Below, piece by piece: positions 25,185 to 33,937 of a DNA stretch of 64,000 nt. How positions within the stretch are numbered: the first letter of the stretch is position 1; every line of letters starts with the position of its first letter. The notes under the pieces were generated by a model. It worked only from the letters and a program-made list of their open reading frames with translations. It was not told the DNA's origin and did not search any database. A program made the translations under genes and the position numbers. Source of the DNA: Ruminococcaceae bacterium HV4-5-B5C (lineage in GTDB: Bacteria; Bacillota; Clostridia; Oscillospirales; Acutalibacteraceae); the NCBI GenBank assembly GCA_900184925.1, contig FXYJ02000002.1, forward strand, positions 310,001 to 374,000, given 5' to 3'.

Positions 25185-25190
25185 GGTTAA

Positions 25191-25475
25191 CAGCATTTCC
25201 GTGTAACAGGCCGCGAAAGCCGCGACTATACTGTTACGGGGAAAACGCAGGGATCGGAAGAAGTAACCGCCAACGAAGGCATCAGAGAGAAAGCGCCGCC
25301 GGCTGAAAGCGCTTTTTGCCGGGCAGGCAGTGAAATGCGTCCGTGAGCGGGCGGGGGGAACGACAGTATCTCCGCACGGCTGGCCTCGTTATTGGCCGCA
25401 ATGAGCGAAAAAACGGAGTGGAACCGCGGATCTTTCCGCCTCCGTCCTCTTTTTGGGGGACGGGGGCGTTTTTCG
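25191..25475 (+). promoter_or_regulatory. T-box leader with Cys (UGC) specifier, controlling cysE-cysS
   Basis: A T-box antiterminator sequence GGAGTGGAACCGCGG lies at 25416-25430 and is followed by a strong terminator, CGCCTCCGTCC/GGGGACGGGGGCG with TTTTT, near 25437-25475. Upstream are the stem I elements: GGGA, an A-A-G-T-A loop-E segment, AGAGA, and then GAAATGCGTCC, in which TGC (25336-25338) stands in the specifier position. UGC is a cysteine codon and the operon makes cysteine and Cys-tRNA, so sequence and function agree. Uncharged tRNA-Cys should stabilise the antiterminator. Confidence 0.88.
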
Positions 25476-25526
25476 TGTTCCGGCTGACACCCGTTTTTCC
25501 GCAATGATCCTTTGAGGAGGCAATTT

Positions 25527-26204
25527 ATGTTTGATGAGCTGAAGCAGGAACTGGATTCCGTGATGGACCGCGACCCCGCGGCCCGTTCCCGGCTGGAGGT
25601 TTTCTTTCTGTACTCGGGCTTCAAGGCGGTGCGCTCTTACCGCAGGGCGCACTGGTTCTATGAGCGCGGGCATAAATTTATCGCAAGGTATATTTCCCAG
25701 CGGGCGCGGCATAAAACTGGGATAGAAATCCACCCCGGCGCAAAAATCGGGAAAGGTCTGTTCATTGACCACGGGATGGGCGTCGTAATCGGCGAGACGA
25801 CTGAGATCGGCGACAACTGCACGCTCTACCAGGGCGTGACACTCGGCGGCACCGGCAAGGACCACGGTAAGCGTCACCCGACGCTCGGGGACAATGTGCT
25901 CGTGGGAGCCGGGGCGAAAATTCTCGGCCCGTTCCGCGTGGGGGACAACGCCCGCGTGGCGGCGGGAGCCGTCGTGCTCAGCGAAGTTCCCGAGAACTCG
26001 ACGGCGGTCGGCGTACCGGCCCGCATCGTGCGTCTGAACGGCGTGCGGCCCGCGAATCTTGACCAGATCCACATTGGCGACCCGGTTTCGCAGCAGCTTT
26101 GCTATCTGGGCTGCGAGATCGAGCGCCTGCAGAAAAAGCTGGAGCGCCAGCAGGCACAATCCGTTTCCGCCGAGGGACGGCCCGCATCAGGGCGTGAGGA
26201 ATAA
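25527..26204 (+). CDS. cysE: Serine O-acetyltransferase
   Basis: GAGGAGG lies before the ATG at 25527; upstream in-frame codons are in the T-box spacer. The 225-residue protein has a helical N-terminal segment and a left-handed beta-helix of hexapeptide repeats with D-H-G-M-G-V-V-I-G-E-T and G-G-T-G-K. It acetylates L-serine with acetyl-CoA to give O-acetylserine, the precursor of cysteine. It is the short epsC/cysE type without the long E. coli N-terminus. The next gene, cysS, lies 37 bases on, under the same Cys T-box. Confidence 0.95.
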   Translation: MFDELKQELDSVMDRDPAARSRLEVFFLYSGFKAVRSYRRAHWFYERGHKFIARYISQRARHKTGIEIHPGAKIGKGLFIDHGMGVVIGETTEIGDNCTLYQGVTLGGTGKDHGKRHPTLGDNVLVGAGAKILGPFRVGDNARVAAGAVVLSEVPENSTAVGVPARIVRLNGVRPANLDQIHIGDPVSQQLCYLGCEIERLQKKLERQQAQSVSAEGRPASGREE

Positions 26205-26241
26205 AGAATACCCGACCGAGAAAACACAGGAGGCAGTAAAA

Positions 26242-27648
26242 ATGAAAATCTACAATACCCTGACCCGCCGGAAAGAAGAATTTGTCCCCGTTGTGCCGGG
26301 CGAAGCCCACATCTACGCCTGCGGACCGACGGTCTACAACTATATTCACATCGGAAATGCGCGCCCCATCTGCGTGTTCGACGTGCTGCGCCGCTACCTG
26401 GAGTACCGCGGTGTGAAGGTGACGTTTGTGCAGAATTTCACCGATATCGACGACAAGATCATCCGCCGCGCAAACGAGGAAGATTCCGACTACCTGACGG
26501 TCTCACGAAAATATATTGAAGAATATGAAATCGACGCGAAGGGCCTTAACGTCCGCCCTGCCACGGTGCACCCGCGTGCGACGGAGAATATCGACGAGAT
26601 TCTCTCCATCGTTTCGGCGCTTGTGGAAAAGGGCTACGCTTACCCCGCCGCAAACGGGGACGTTTATTTCCGTACGAAAAAAGACCGGGAATACGGCAAG
26701 CTGTCGCATCAGCCGCTTGACGACCTGATGTCCGGCGCGCGCATCGCCGTGGGCGAGCAGAAGGAAGACCCGCTCGACTTCGCCCTCTGGAAGGGCTCCA
26801 AGCCCGGCGAACCGAGCTGGGATTCCCCGTGGGGAAAGGGCCGGCCCGGCTGGCACATTGAGTGCTCCGCCATGGCGCGCCGCTACCTCGGCAAGACGAT
26901 CGACATCCACTGCGGCGGGCAGGACCTGATTTTCCCCCACCATGAAAACGAAATCGCACAGAGCGAATGCTGCAATGGCGTCGAGTTCTCGCACTACTGG
27001 ATGCACAACGGCTATATCAACATCAACAACAAGAAGATGTCGAAATCGCTCGGCAATTTCTTCACCGTGCGCGACGTGGCGGAGAAATACGGCTACGAGC
27101 CGATCCGCTACCTGATGGTTTCCGCGCACTACCGCACGCCGATCAACTACAGTGAGGAAGTCATCGAACAGTGCCGCGCGTCGCTCGGGCGCCTTTACAA
27201 CTGCAGGGAGAATCTCGAATTCCTGATGCAGCACGCGTCTTCCGGTGAAAAAGAAGGCGAGGAGGCAATCCGCCGCACACTCCGAAATTATGAAAACAAA
27301 TTCGTGGAGGCGATGGAAGACGACCTCAACACCGCCGATGCACTTTCTTCCCTGTTCGACCTTGCAAAGGAGATCAACACGGACCTGAACGCAGACACCG
27401 CCCCTTCCAAGAAGCTGTGCGCGTTTGCGCTCGAGCTGTTCGGCCGTCTTGCCGGAGTGCTCGGCCTTCTTTACACGAAGAAGGAAAGCTCTGCCGACGA
27501 GGAGATTGAAGCCCTGATTGCGGCGCGCACGAAGGCCCGCAAAGAGAAAAACTGGGCCGAAGCCGACCGCATTCGCGACGAGTTGAAGGCCCGCCACGTC
27601 GTGCTCGAAGATACGCCCAACGGTGTGAAGTGGAAGATCGCAGAGTAG
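26242..27648 (+). CDS. cysS: Cysteinyl-tRNA synthetase
   Basis: The ATG at 26242 has CAGGAGG upstream. The 468-residue protein has the class I signatures HIGN (Y-I-H-I-G-N-A-R-P) and KMSKS (K-K-M-S-K-S-L-G-N-F), plus zinc ligands C-G-P-T-V, W-H-I-E-C-S and H-H-E-N-E. The C-terminal anticodon-binding helices are complete. It charges tRNA-Cys. Second gene of the Cys T-box operon. Confidence 0.97.
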   Translation: MKIYNTLTRRKEEFVPVVPGEAHIYACGPTVYNYIHIGNARPICVFDVLRRYLEYRGVKVTFVQNFTDIDDKIIRRANEEDSDYLTVSRKYIEEYEIDAKGLNVRPATVHPRATENIDEILSIVSALVEKGYAYPAANGDVYFRTKKDREYGKLSHQPLDDLMSGARIAVGEQKEDPLDFALWKGSKPGEPSWDSPWGKGRPGWHIECSAMARRYLGKTIDIHCGGQDLIFPHHENEIAQSECCNGVEFSHYWMHNGYININNKKMSKSLGNFFTVRDVAEKYGYEPIRYLMVSAHYRTPINYSEEVIEQCRASLGRLYNCRENLEFLMQHASSGEKEGEEAIRRTLRNYENKFVEAMEDDLNTADALSSLFDLAKEINTDLNADTAPSKKLCAFALELFGRLAGVLGLLYTKKESSADEEIEALIAARTKARKEKNWAEADRIRDELKARHVVLEDTPNGVKWKIAE

Positions 27649-27680
27649 TCCCTGCGCTTCCCGTGCCCGGAACCTATTAT

Positions 27681-27711
27681 CCCCCAAAGCATAAACTGCT
27701 TTGGGGGTGTT
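27681..27711 (+). terminator. Hairpin ending cysS and overlapping the next ribosome site
   Basis: CCCCCAAAGC and GCTTTGGGGG pair around ATAAACT and are followed by TGTTTT. The 3' arm GGGGG is also the only ribosome-site-like sequence for the ATG at 27715. Confidence 0.75.
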
Positions 27712-27714
27712 TTC

Positions 27715-28935
27715 ATGCGCGGAAAAAAGCGGCGGCCTCTTTCTTTTTTTCTGCTCCTCGGCCCCGGGGTGCTGGCCGCCATGGCGGACAACGACGCGGG
27801 AGGGCTGGTTTCGTACACCGTGACGGGTGCGAAATTCGGCTGGGCGGTGTTCGTTCCGCTCGCGCTGTGCCTGACCGCCGTGACCTACACCGTGCAGGAG
27901 ATGGCCATGCGGCTCGGTGTAGCCTCGGAAAAAGGATATACCCGGCTTCTCCGCGAACGCTACGGCACCGGGTGGATGGTGCTTCAGGTTACGGCGCTGT
28001 TCGTCGAAAACCAGCTGACGCTTCTGACTGAATTCGTAGGCATGTCTGCCGGACTGGAGCTGCTCGGGTTTCCGGTGGTGGCGGCGGTGGCGGTAAGCGT
28101 CTGCCTCGTGCTCTCTATTTCGGTGTTCAGCGGGTATGAGTCGAAACAGCGGTTTGGGCTGGGAATCGGCCTGTTTAACCTGCTGTTTCTGGTATTTGCC
28201 TGCTTTGCGCGTCCGGCGGCGGGCGCGGCGCAGAGTCTTTCCCTCTGCACGGGGCAGCCGTTCCGGTGGTATCTGGCGGCGCTGGTCGGCAACGCCGTGG
28301 CCCCCTGGATGATCTTCTACCAGAGCGGGGCGTATTCCGAGAGTGGGCAGCGGTTGCGCCGAATCCGCTGCGGCCGCAGGGATACGCTCGTGGGCTGCGT
28401 CTGTCAGGCGGCTGTGGCGGCGGCGCTGATCTTCATCGGGTCGTCGGTTTTCGGGGTGATTCCGGATGTGGAGAACGCGGGAGCTCCGCAGATCGTGGCG
28501 GCGCTGAACGCGCGGTACGGCCCGCTTGCCGGGGCGCTGTTCGCGCTCGGTCTGTTCGACTCCGGACTGCTTGCGGCGGTGACGGTCTCCCTTTCCTCGT
28601 CGTGGAGCGTGGCGGAGTCGCTGGGCTGGTCGAAGAGCATGAGCGACAGCTTTCGGGAGGCACCCGGATTTTACGCGGTGTATGCGTTCAGCGTGCTTCT
28701 TGCGGCGGGTATGGCGCTTGTGCCGGGTCTGCGCCTCAACGGGATCGCGGTCTTTGTGCAGGCGGCGGGCGGTGTTCTGATGACGCCAATCCTCATCTTT
28801 CTGACGTTTCTGACCTCGAGCCGCGGAGTTATGGGCGAATATGCGAACGGAAAGAGGGAGAAAATACGGGCGTGGTTCTGCACCGGAATTTTAACGGCGG
28901 CATCGCTTTTTACAATTGTAATTGCGGTGCGATGA
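27715..28935 (+). CDS. NRAMP-superfamily divalent metal transporter with unusual first-helix motif
   Basis: The 406-residue protein has about 10-11 membrane helices and the general NRAMP pattern. The first helix reads M-A-D-N-D-A-G-G rather than the D-P-G-N of Mn/Fe transporters. The region of helix 6 reads A-P-W-M-I-F-Y-Q-S-G and lacks the clear M-P-H element. Related families with changed site residues have been reported to carry Mg2+ or other ions, so the substrate should not be assumed to be manganese. It has no close operon partner, though YbaK follows after 31 bases. Confidence 0.78.
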   Translation: MRGKKRRPLSFFLLLGPGVLAAMADNDAGGLVSYTVTGAKFGWAVFVPLALCLTAVTYTVQEMAMRLGVASEKGYTRLLRERYGTGWMVLQVTALFVENQLTLLTEFVGMSAGLELLGFPVVAAVAVSVCLVLSISVFSGYESKQRFGLGIGLFNLLFLVFACFARPAAGAAQSLSLCTGQPFRWYLAALVGNAVAPWMIFYQSGAYSESGQRLRRIRCGRRDTLVGCVCQAAVAAALIFIGSSVFGVIPDVENAGAPQIVAALNARYGPLAGALFALGLFDSGLLAAVTVSLSSSWSVAESLGWSKSMSDSFREAPGFYAVYAFSVLLAAGMALVPGLRLNGIAVFVQAAGGVLMTPILIFLTFLTSSRGVMGEYANGKREKIRAWFCTGILTAASLFTIVIAVR

Positions 28936-28966
28936 GAAAGGCGCCGGAGAAGCGGGGATAAAAAAG

Positions 28967-29455
28967 ATGGCAAAGGAACTGAAAACGAATGTGATGCGGA
29001 TTCTCGACCAGGCGAAGATTCCGTACAAACCGTGGTATTATGAAAACCGGGACGGGAAGATCGACGGCGTATCCGTGGCGGGGAAGCTCGGCGAAGACGT
29101 GGAGCGTGTGTTCAAAACGCTCGTGACGCGCGGAGCCGACCATGATTTTTATGTCTTTGTCGTGCCCGTCGCGATGGAGCTGAATCTGAAGGCAGCGGCA
29201 AAAAGCGCCGGGGTGAAATCCGTTGAGATGATCCATGTGAGTGAGATCAACAAGGTGACGGGGTACATTCGCGGCGGATGCTCGCCGATTGGAATGAAGA
29301 AGCCGTTTCACACGGTGATCGATCGGCGGTGCGAATCGCTCGAGACCATTTTTGTCAGCGGCGGGCGAATCGGTACGCAGGTGGAACTTGCCCCGGGCGC
29401 TCTGCTGAACCTGATCGGCGCCACAACGGCAGATATCGCCGAACCGGCGGTGTGA
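28967..29455 (+). CDS. ybaK: YbaK/EbsC-family Cys-tRNA(Pro) deacylase
   Basis: The ATG at 28967 is chosen by match to family length (162 residues); its ribosome site is weak (GCGGGG). The protein has the YbaK features: K-x-x-V-F-K-T-L-V, a hydrophobic V-P-V block, and G-G-C-S-P-I-G-M-K-K. The enzyme removes mischarged cysteine from tRNA-Pro. The nearness of cysS and the presence of proS in the window fit the theme but are not required. Confidence 0.93.
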   Translation: MAKELKTNVMRILDQAKIPYKPWYYENRDGKIDGVSVAGKLGEDVERVFKTLVTRGADHDFYVFVVPVAMELNLKAAAKSAGVKSVEMIHVSEINKVTGYIRGGCSPIGMKKPFHTVIDRRCESLETIFVSGGRIGTQVELAPGALLNLIGATTADIAEPAV

Positions 29456-29470
29456 ACCCGGTTCTTCACA

Positions 29471-29504
29471 GAAAAAAGGGAAGCCAGGCGGCTTCCCTTT
29501 TTTC
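29471..29504. terminator. Bidirectional terminator between ybaK and ridA
   Basis: GAAAAAAGGGAAGCC and GGCTTCCCTTTTTTC form a near-symmetric hairpin with A- and T-tracts, serving both convergent genes. Confidence 0.92.
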
Positions 29505-29557
29505 TGTCCGGCTTCCGGACCCGGATATTTAAATGGAGGAAGTAGTTGTAAGCGGAA

Positions 29558-29932
29558 TTATCGGACGGCAACGGCCTCGACTTCGCAGAGCGCGCCCTTC
29601 GGCAGGGATTTCACCGCCACGCAGGAGCGGGCTGGCCTGCCGGTGAAATACTTTTCGTAGACGGCATTAAACGCGGTAAAGTCGTCCATGTCGGCGAGAA
29701 AGCAGGTCGTTTTGACGACGTCTGCGTAAGATGCGCCTGCGGCTTTGAGAATTTCTCCGACATTTTTAATCGCCTGTTCCGCCTGCGCGGAAATGTCACC
29801 CTCGGCAAGCTTTCCCGTCGCGGGCACGATGGGAATCTGCCCGCTGGCATAAACGGTGTTCCCGGCGGCAATCGCCTGCGAATACGGACCGATGGCGGCC
29901 GGGGCGTTGGGAGTGGAAATGGTTTTCAGCAT
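29558..29932 (-). CDS. ridA: RidA-family reactive enamine/imine deaminase
   Basis: The ATG at 29932 has AAGGAAGGA upstream. The 124-residue protein follows the RidA/YjgF pattern: A-I-G-P-Y-S-Q-A-I near the N-terminus, S-G-Q-I, then R-S-C-V-A-V and a closing C-E-V-E-A-V-A with the expected Arg and Glu. RidA clears 2-aminoacrylate and the enamines released by threonine and serine dehydratases. It lies directly downstream of ilvA, the main source of such enamines. Confidence 0.95.
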   Translation of the reverse strand: MLKTISTPNAPAAIGPYSQAIAAGNTVYASGQIPIVPATGKLAEGDISAQAEQAIKNVGEILKAAGASYADVVKTTCFLADMDDFTAFNAVYEKYFTGRPARSCVAVKSLPKGALCEVEAVAVR

Positions 29933-30038
29933 GGGAATCCTTCCTTTCGCGGCCTTTTGAGGAAGACCGAATCGTTTCTGCGGCCGTTGCTTTTCAACGG
30001 GACTGCGCTCCGCTGTGGAAAAGAACGGCTCCGCAGTT

Positions 30039-31232
30039 TCAGGCAATAATGCGGAAACCGGCGCTGACGATGGCGTCACGGATTTCGATAAGATGGGCAC
30101 GGTTGCGTGTTTCCACGCCGATGGAGAGCGTGCAGGCGGTAATGTTTGTTTCCTCACCGCTGCGGTCGTGGCGCACGCTGACGACATTTCCGCCCAGCCC
30201 TGCGATGATGGCGGAGACCTCTTTCAGCTCGCCGGGGCGGTCGGTCAGCTCGACGGTCAGGCGGCCCTGACGGCCTTCCTTGATCAGGCCGCGGCTGATG
30301 ACGCGCGAGAGAATTGTTACGTCGATGTTGCCGCCCGAAACAAGGCAGACGGCCTTTTTGCCTTTGATATCCGCCTTGCCGAACATGGCGGCTGCGACGG
30401 AAACGGCTCCGGCACCCTCGGCGATCATCTTGTGCTGTTCAATCAGCGCGAGGATTGCCGTTGCGATTTCATCGTCCGTAACGGTCACGATGTCGTCGAC
30501 ATATTTGCTGCAGAGGTCGTAGGTCAGCTTTCCGGGGCATTTTACGGCGATGCCGTCGGCAAAGGTGCTCACGCCCTCGAGTGTTTCAATCTTTTTGTCG
30601 TGCAGAGAGCGAACCATGCTCGGCGCGCCCGCGGCCTGAACGCCGTAAACCTTGCACTCCGGGCGCAGGGCCTTCACGGCGTAAGCCACGCCGGAGATCA
30701 GTCCGCCGCCGCCGACCGGGACGAACACCGCGTCCGCGTCGGGGAGCTGTTCGAGAATTTCAAGCCCGATCGTGCCCTGCCCGGCGATGACGTCCTCATC
30801 GTCGAACGGGTGGATGAATACCGCGCCGCTTTCCTTCTGCAGGCGGCAGGCTTCGCGGTAGGCGTCGTCGTAGACGCCGGGCACGAGGCGAACCTCCGCA
30901 CCGTAGCTGCGCGTGGCTTCCACCTTGGAGATCGGCGCGCCGTCTGGGATGCAGATGAGGGCGTGGATTCCGTTTTTCGCGGCCGCGAGCGCCACGCCCT
31001 GCGCGTGGTTCCCGGCGGAGCAGGCGATGACGCCGCGCTTGCGCTCTTCGGGCGAAAGGCGGCTGATCTTGTTGTAGGCACCGCGCAGCTTGAAGGAACC
31101 GGTTACCTGGAGATTTTCGGTTTTGAGATAAACGTCGCTTTCGGGGTTGATGAGCGGCGCTTTGATGAGGTCTGTTTTACGGGCGGCGTCCTTCAGTGTG
31201 AAGGCGGCCTGATAGATTTTATCCAGCGTCAT
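30039..31232 (-). CDS. ilvA: Threonine ammonia-lyase (PLP), with C-terminal ACT domain
   Basis: AGGAGG precedes the ATG. The 397-residue protein has the PLP lysine in G-S-F-K-L-R-G-A, the glycine loop V-G-G-G-G-L-I-S-G, and an ACT domain from about residue 325. It resembles the shorter IlvA/TdcB type that ends in one ACT domain. It converts threonine to 2-oxobutyrate for isoleucine. It is the third gene of the T-box controlled ilvB-ilvN-ilvA group. The ACT domain suggests allosteric control by Ile or Val. Confidence 0.94.
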   Translation of the reverse strand: MTLDKIYQAAFTLKDAARKTDLIKAPLINPESDVYLKTENLQVTGSFKLRGAYNKISRLSPEERKRGVIACSAGNHAQGVALAAAKNGIHALICIPDGAPISKVEATRSYGAEVRLVPGVYDDAYREACRLQKESGAVFIHPFDDEDVIAGQGTIGLEILEQLPDADAVFVPVGGGGLISGVAYAVKALRPECKVYGVQAAGAPSMVRSLHDKKIETLEGVSTFADGIAVKCPGKLTYDLCSKYVDDIVTVTDDEIATAILALIEQHKMIAEGAGAVSVAAAMFGKADIKGKKAVCLVSGGNIDVTILSRVISRGLIKEGRQGRLTVELTDRPGELKEVSAIIAGLGGNVVSVRHDRSGEETNITACTLSIGVETRNRAHLIEIRDAIVSAGFRIIA

Positions 31233-31291
31233 GGCCGGTTCCTCCTTGGTGATGTTCCGCGGGTGCGGATGCGCCCGCGGGGATTGGATTT

Positions 31292-31783
31292 TCAGTCTGT
31301 GGCCAGAGCCATTGAGCCGGTGCGCAGAATTTTTTCGATGCGGTAGGGGCTGTAAAGCTCGAGAAACGAGTTGAGCGTGGGCGCGTCGCCGGTCAGCTCG
31401 AGAATCATGGAGTTTTCCGTTACGCTGAGAATGTTTGCGTGGAACACGGCGGCGATCTCGACCAGCTTTTCGCTGTTTTGAAGCGTGCGTTCCACTTTGA
31501 GAAGAAGATGCTCGCGGATGACTGCGTGGGCACGGTCAAGCACGCTGACGTCTTCAATGTCTTCCAGCTTGCTGAGCTGTTTATCCACCTGCCGTACAAT
31601 GCGGTCGTCGCCCGAGACGACGATCAGGATGCGGGAGTACTCGGTGTTCTCCGTCTGCGCCGCGACGATGCTCAGGATGTTGTAGCACCGACGGCTGAAC
31701 AGACCCGCAATGCGCAGCAGCACGCCCGGGTTGTTTTTTGCCAGAACCGAGACAAGGTATTCCTTTTCCTCTGCTTCCTGCAT
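31292..31783 (-). CDS. ilvN: Acetolactate synthase small (regulatory) subunit
   Basis: The ATG at 31783 has AAGGAGG eight bases upstream; a further in-frame ATG six codons earlier is less well placed. The 163-residue protein has an ACT domain (V-L-A-K-N-N-P-G-V-L-L-R-I-A-G-L-F-S-R-R) followed by the ALS_ss_C domain. It activates the large subunit and gives feedback inhibition by branched-chain amino acids. Its ribosome site overlaps the end of ilvB. Confidence 0.95.
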   Translation of the reverse strand: MQEAEEKEYLVSVLAKNNPGVLLRIAGLFSRRCYNILSIVAAQTENTEYSRILIVVSGDDRIVRQVDKQLSKLEDIEDVSVLDRAHAVIREHLLLKVERTLQNSEKLVEIAAVFHANILSVTENSMILELTGDAPTLNSFLELYSPYRIEKILRTGSMALATD

Positions 31784-31797
31784 ATCGGTGTCCTCCT

Positions 31798-33465
31798 TCA
31801 CATCTCCAGAATCGGGTCTTCGACGGACTTGCCTGCCGGAACCATCGGCAGAACATTTTCATCCCTGCCGACAACGCAGTCGACGAGCACGGGCGCGTTC
31901 AGGGAAAGTGCCTCGCGGAGCACCGGCTCAATCTCTCTTTTCGAGGCGATGCGGTACGCCTTTATGCCGAAGGCATCGGCGAGCTTTGCGTAGTCGATGT
32001 CCGGGTCAACGTCGGTCTGGGAGAACCGGCTTCCGTAGAAAAGCTTCTGCCACTGGCGGACCATGCCGAGCGTGCGGTTGTCAAAGATCAGCTCCACAAC
32101 GGGGATTTTGTAATGCGAGAGCGTTGCAAGCTCGGCGCAGTTCATACGGAAACTGCCGTCGCCCGCCGCATTGACGACCGTGGCGTCGGGCCGGGCCGTT
32201 TTGGCCCCGATGGCCGCCCCGAGACCGTAGCCCATGGTGCCGAGACCGCCAGACGTGAGGAAATGACGCGGTTCGCGGAACGTGTAATACTGCGCGGCCC
32301 ACATCTGATGCTGGCCGACTTCCGTCGTGAGAACGGCGTTTCCGTCCGTCAGGCGGCAGAGTGTTTCCAGTACCTCCTGCGGGAGAACGTCGTCTGGGCC
32401 TCCCGTCTGCCGGAGCGGGTAGGCCTGCCGGGCGACCTCCATCTGGTCCATCCACTCCCTGTGTTTCTGTTGCGGGAGCAGTTCGTTCAGCTTTGCAAGG
32501 ATTGCCTTTGCGTCGCCGCGCAGCTTCATGTCGACGGCAAGATTTTTACCGAATTCGGCCGCGTCGATGTCAATCTGCAGGATTTTGCAGTTCCGGGCGA
32601 AAAGCCCGGCGTTGCAGAGCACACGGTCGGAAAAACGCGTGCCCGCCGCAATGAACAGGTCACAGCCCTTGATGGCTTCGGCCGATGCCTTTGTGCCGTG
32701 CATTCCGAGCATGCCGAGGTAGCGGGGACTGTTCTGGTCGTAGCCGCCCTGACACATCAGCGAGCAGGAGACGGGGGCGTCGAGCTTTTCGGCAAATTCG
32801 GCGGCTTCCTTCGAGGCGTCGGAGGAAACCACGCCGCCGCCGCAGTAAAGGAACGGCTGCCGGCTGTTTTTCAGAAGTTCCAGCGCCTGCGCGAAGCATT
32901 CTTCCGGCGGAAAATCGGAGCAGGCGGGGAAAACGGGACACTTCGGAGTGAACTCTGTTTTCTGTGCCGTAATATCTTTCGGAATATCGACGAGCACCGG
33001 TCCTTTGCGTCCGGTTCCGGCAATGCGGAATGCGTCCCGCAGCGTGTCGGCGAGATGCTCCACATTCTTCACGAGGTAGTTGTGCTTTGTCACAGGCATC
33101 GTGACTCCGGTGATATCGACTTCCTGAAAGCTGTCGAGCCCGAGAAGGTCGCGCGTGACGTTCCCGGTGATGGCAACCATCGGCACGGAATCCATGTACG
33201 CCGTGGCAATGCCCGTCACCAGATTCGTCGCGCCGGGGCCGGACGTCGCGATGCAGACGCCCGTTTTGCCGGAGGCGCGGGCGTACCCGTCCGCCGCGTG
33301 CGCCGCTGCCTGCTCATGGCTGGTGCGGATGTGGCGGATGCGGTCCCGGTACTCGTAAAGTGCATCGTAGATGTACAGTACGGCTCCGCCGGGGTAGCCG
33401 AACACGGTGTCGACTCCCTGCTCCAGCAGGCATTCCATGACGATTTGTGCTCCTGTCAGCTGCAT
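31798..33465 (-). CDS. ilvB: Acetolactate synthase large subunit
   Basis: GGGAGGGA precedes the ATG. The 555-residue protein is a TPP enzyme with the catalytic Glu in T-S-H-E-Q-A-A, the FAD/central domain, and the TPP motif G-D-G-S-F followed by N at the expected distance. It condenses pyruvate with pyruvate or 2-oxobutyrate, the first common step of Val, Leu and Ile synthesis. It is the first gene after the Ile-type T-box. Confidence 0.97.
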   Translation of the reverse strand: MQLTGAQIVMECLLEQGVDTVFGYPGGAVLYIYDALYEYRDRIRHIRTSHEQAAAHAADGYARASGKTGVCIATSGPGATNLVTGIATAYMDSVPMVAITGNVTRDLLGLDSFQEVDITGVTMPVTKHNYLVKNVEHLADTLRDAFRIAGTGRKGPVLVDIPKDITAQKTEFTPKCPVFPACSDFPPEECFAQALELLKNSRQPFLYCGGGVVSSDASKEAAEFAEKLDAPVSCSLMCQGGYDQNSPRYLGMLGMHGTKASAEAIKGCDLFIAAGTRFSDRVLCNAGLFARNCKILQIDIDAAEFGKNLAVDMKLRGDAKAILAKLNELLPQQKHREWMDQMEVARQAYPLRQTGGPDDVLPQEVLETLCRLTDGNAVLTTEVGQHQMWAAQYYTFREPRHFLTSGGLGTMGYGLGAAIGAKTARPDATVVNAAGDGSFRMNCAELATLSHYKIPVVELIFDNRTLGMVRQWQKLFYGSRFSQTDVDPDIDYAKLADAFGIKAYRIASKREIEPVLREALSLNAPVLVDCVVGRDENVLPMVPAGKSVEDPILEM

Positions 33466-33485
33466 ATCGATCCCTCCCTGATCAT

Positions 33486-33757
33486 AAAAAAACAGCCTTC
33501 ACCTCTGCTTTTCAGAGGCGAAGGCTGTATGCTTCCGCGGTACCACTCTGCTTGCCGCTTCACTGCGGCATCTCTTTCGCGCATCAGACAATGCGCTTCC
33601 CGGTAACGGGGGAAACCGGGGCCGCCTACTCGCTTTCGCTTTCAGCACCCTGCTCAAGGGCGATTTCGTGCGGATGCGCGCCGCCTCACACCTTCCGGCG
33701 GCTCTCTGGATGCGCAGAACCCCGCATTCCTTCCCAATCGATGCATTTGAAATATTG
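33486..33757 (-). promoter_or_regulatory. T-box leader with AUC (Ile) specifier, controlling ilvB-ilvN-ilvA
   Basis: Read leftward, GAGTGGTACCGCGGAAGC (33533-33550) is the T-box, followed by a terminator ACAGCCTTCGCCTCTG/CAGAGGTGAAGGCTGT with a T-tract (33486-33528). Upstream are GGGAAGG, AGAGAGCCGCC-GGAAGGTG-GGCGGC and CGAAATCGCCC; ATC at 33662-33664 (complement) sits where the specifier should be. A promoter TTGACA/TACGCT with 17-base spacing is at 33764-33792; its -10 is poor. Ile codon and ilv genes agree. Confidence 0.88.
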
Positions 33758-33792
33758 CCATTAAGCGTAAAACATTTCCGTGCGTTTGTCAA

Positions 33793-33902
33793 TAGCTTTT
33801 TCTCCGTATTTATGCGGGAGGGAATGAAATTGTGAATTTCACCAATTAAAAGTGATAAATCGGTAAAGAAACCGAGGCTTTCCACAATTCGCAGAAAAAC
33901 GG
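33793..33902. other. Spacer between divergent T-box promoters
   Basis: About 110 bases, AT-rich in the centre, separate the promoter of the ilvB T-box from that of the cstA T-box. No gene or clear operator is visible. Confidence 0.5.
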
Positions 33903-33931
33903 TTGACAAAACTCCGGGAGCGCGCTAATAT
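33903..33931 (+). promoter_or_regulatory. Promoter of the cstA T-box transcript
   Basis: TTGACA at 33903-33908, 17-base spacer, TAATAT at 33926-33931. Confidence 0.85.
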
Positions 33932-33937
33932 GGTCAC

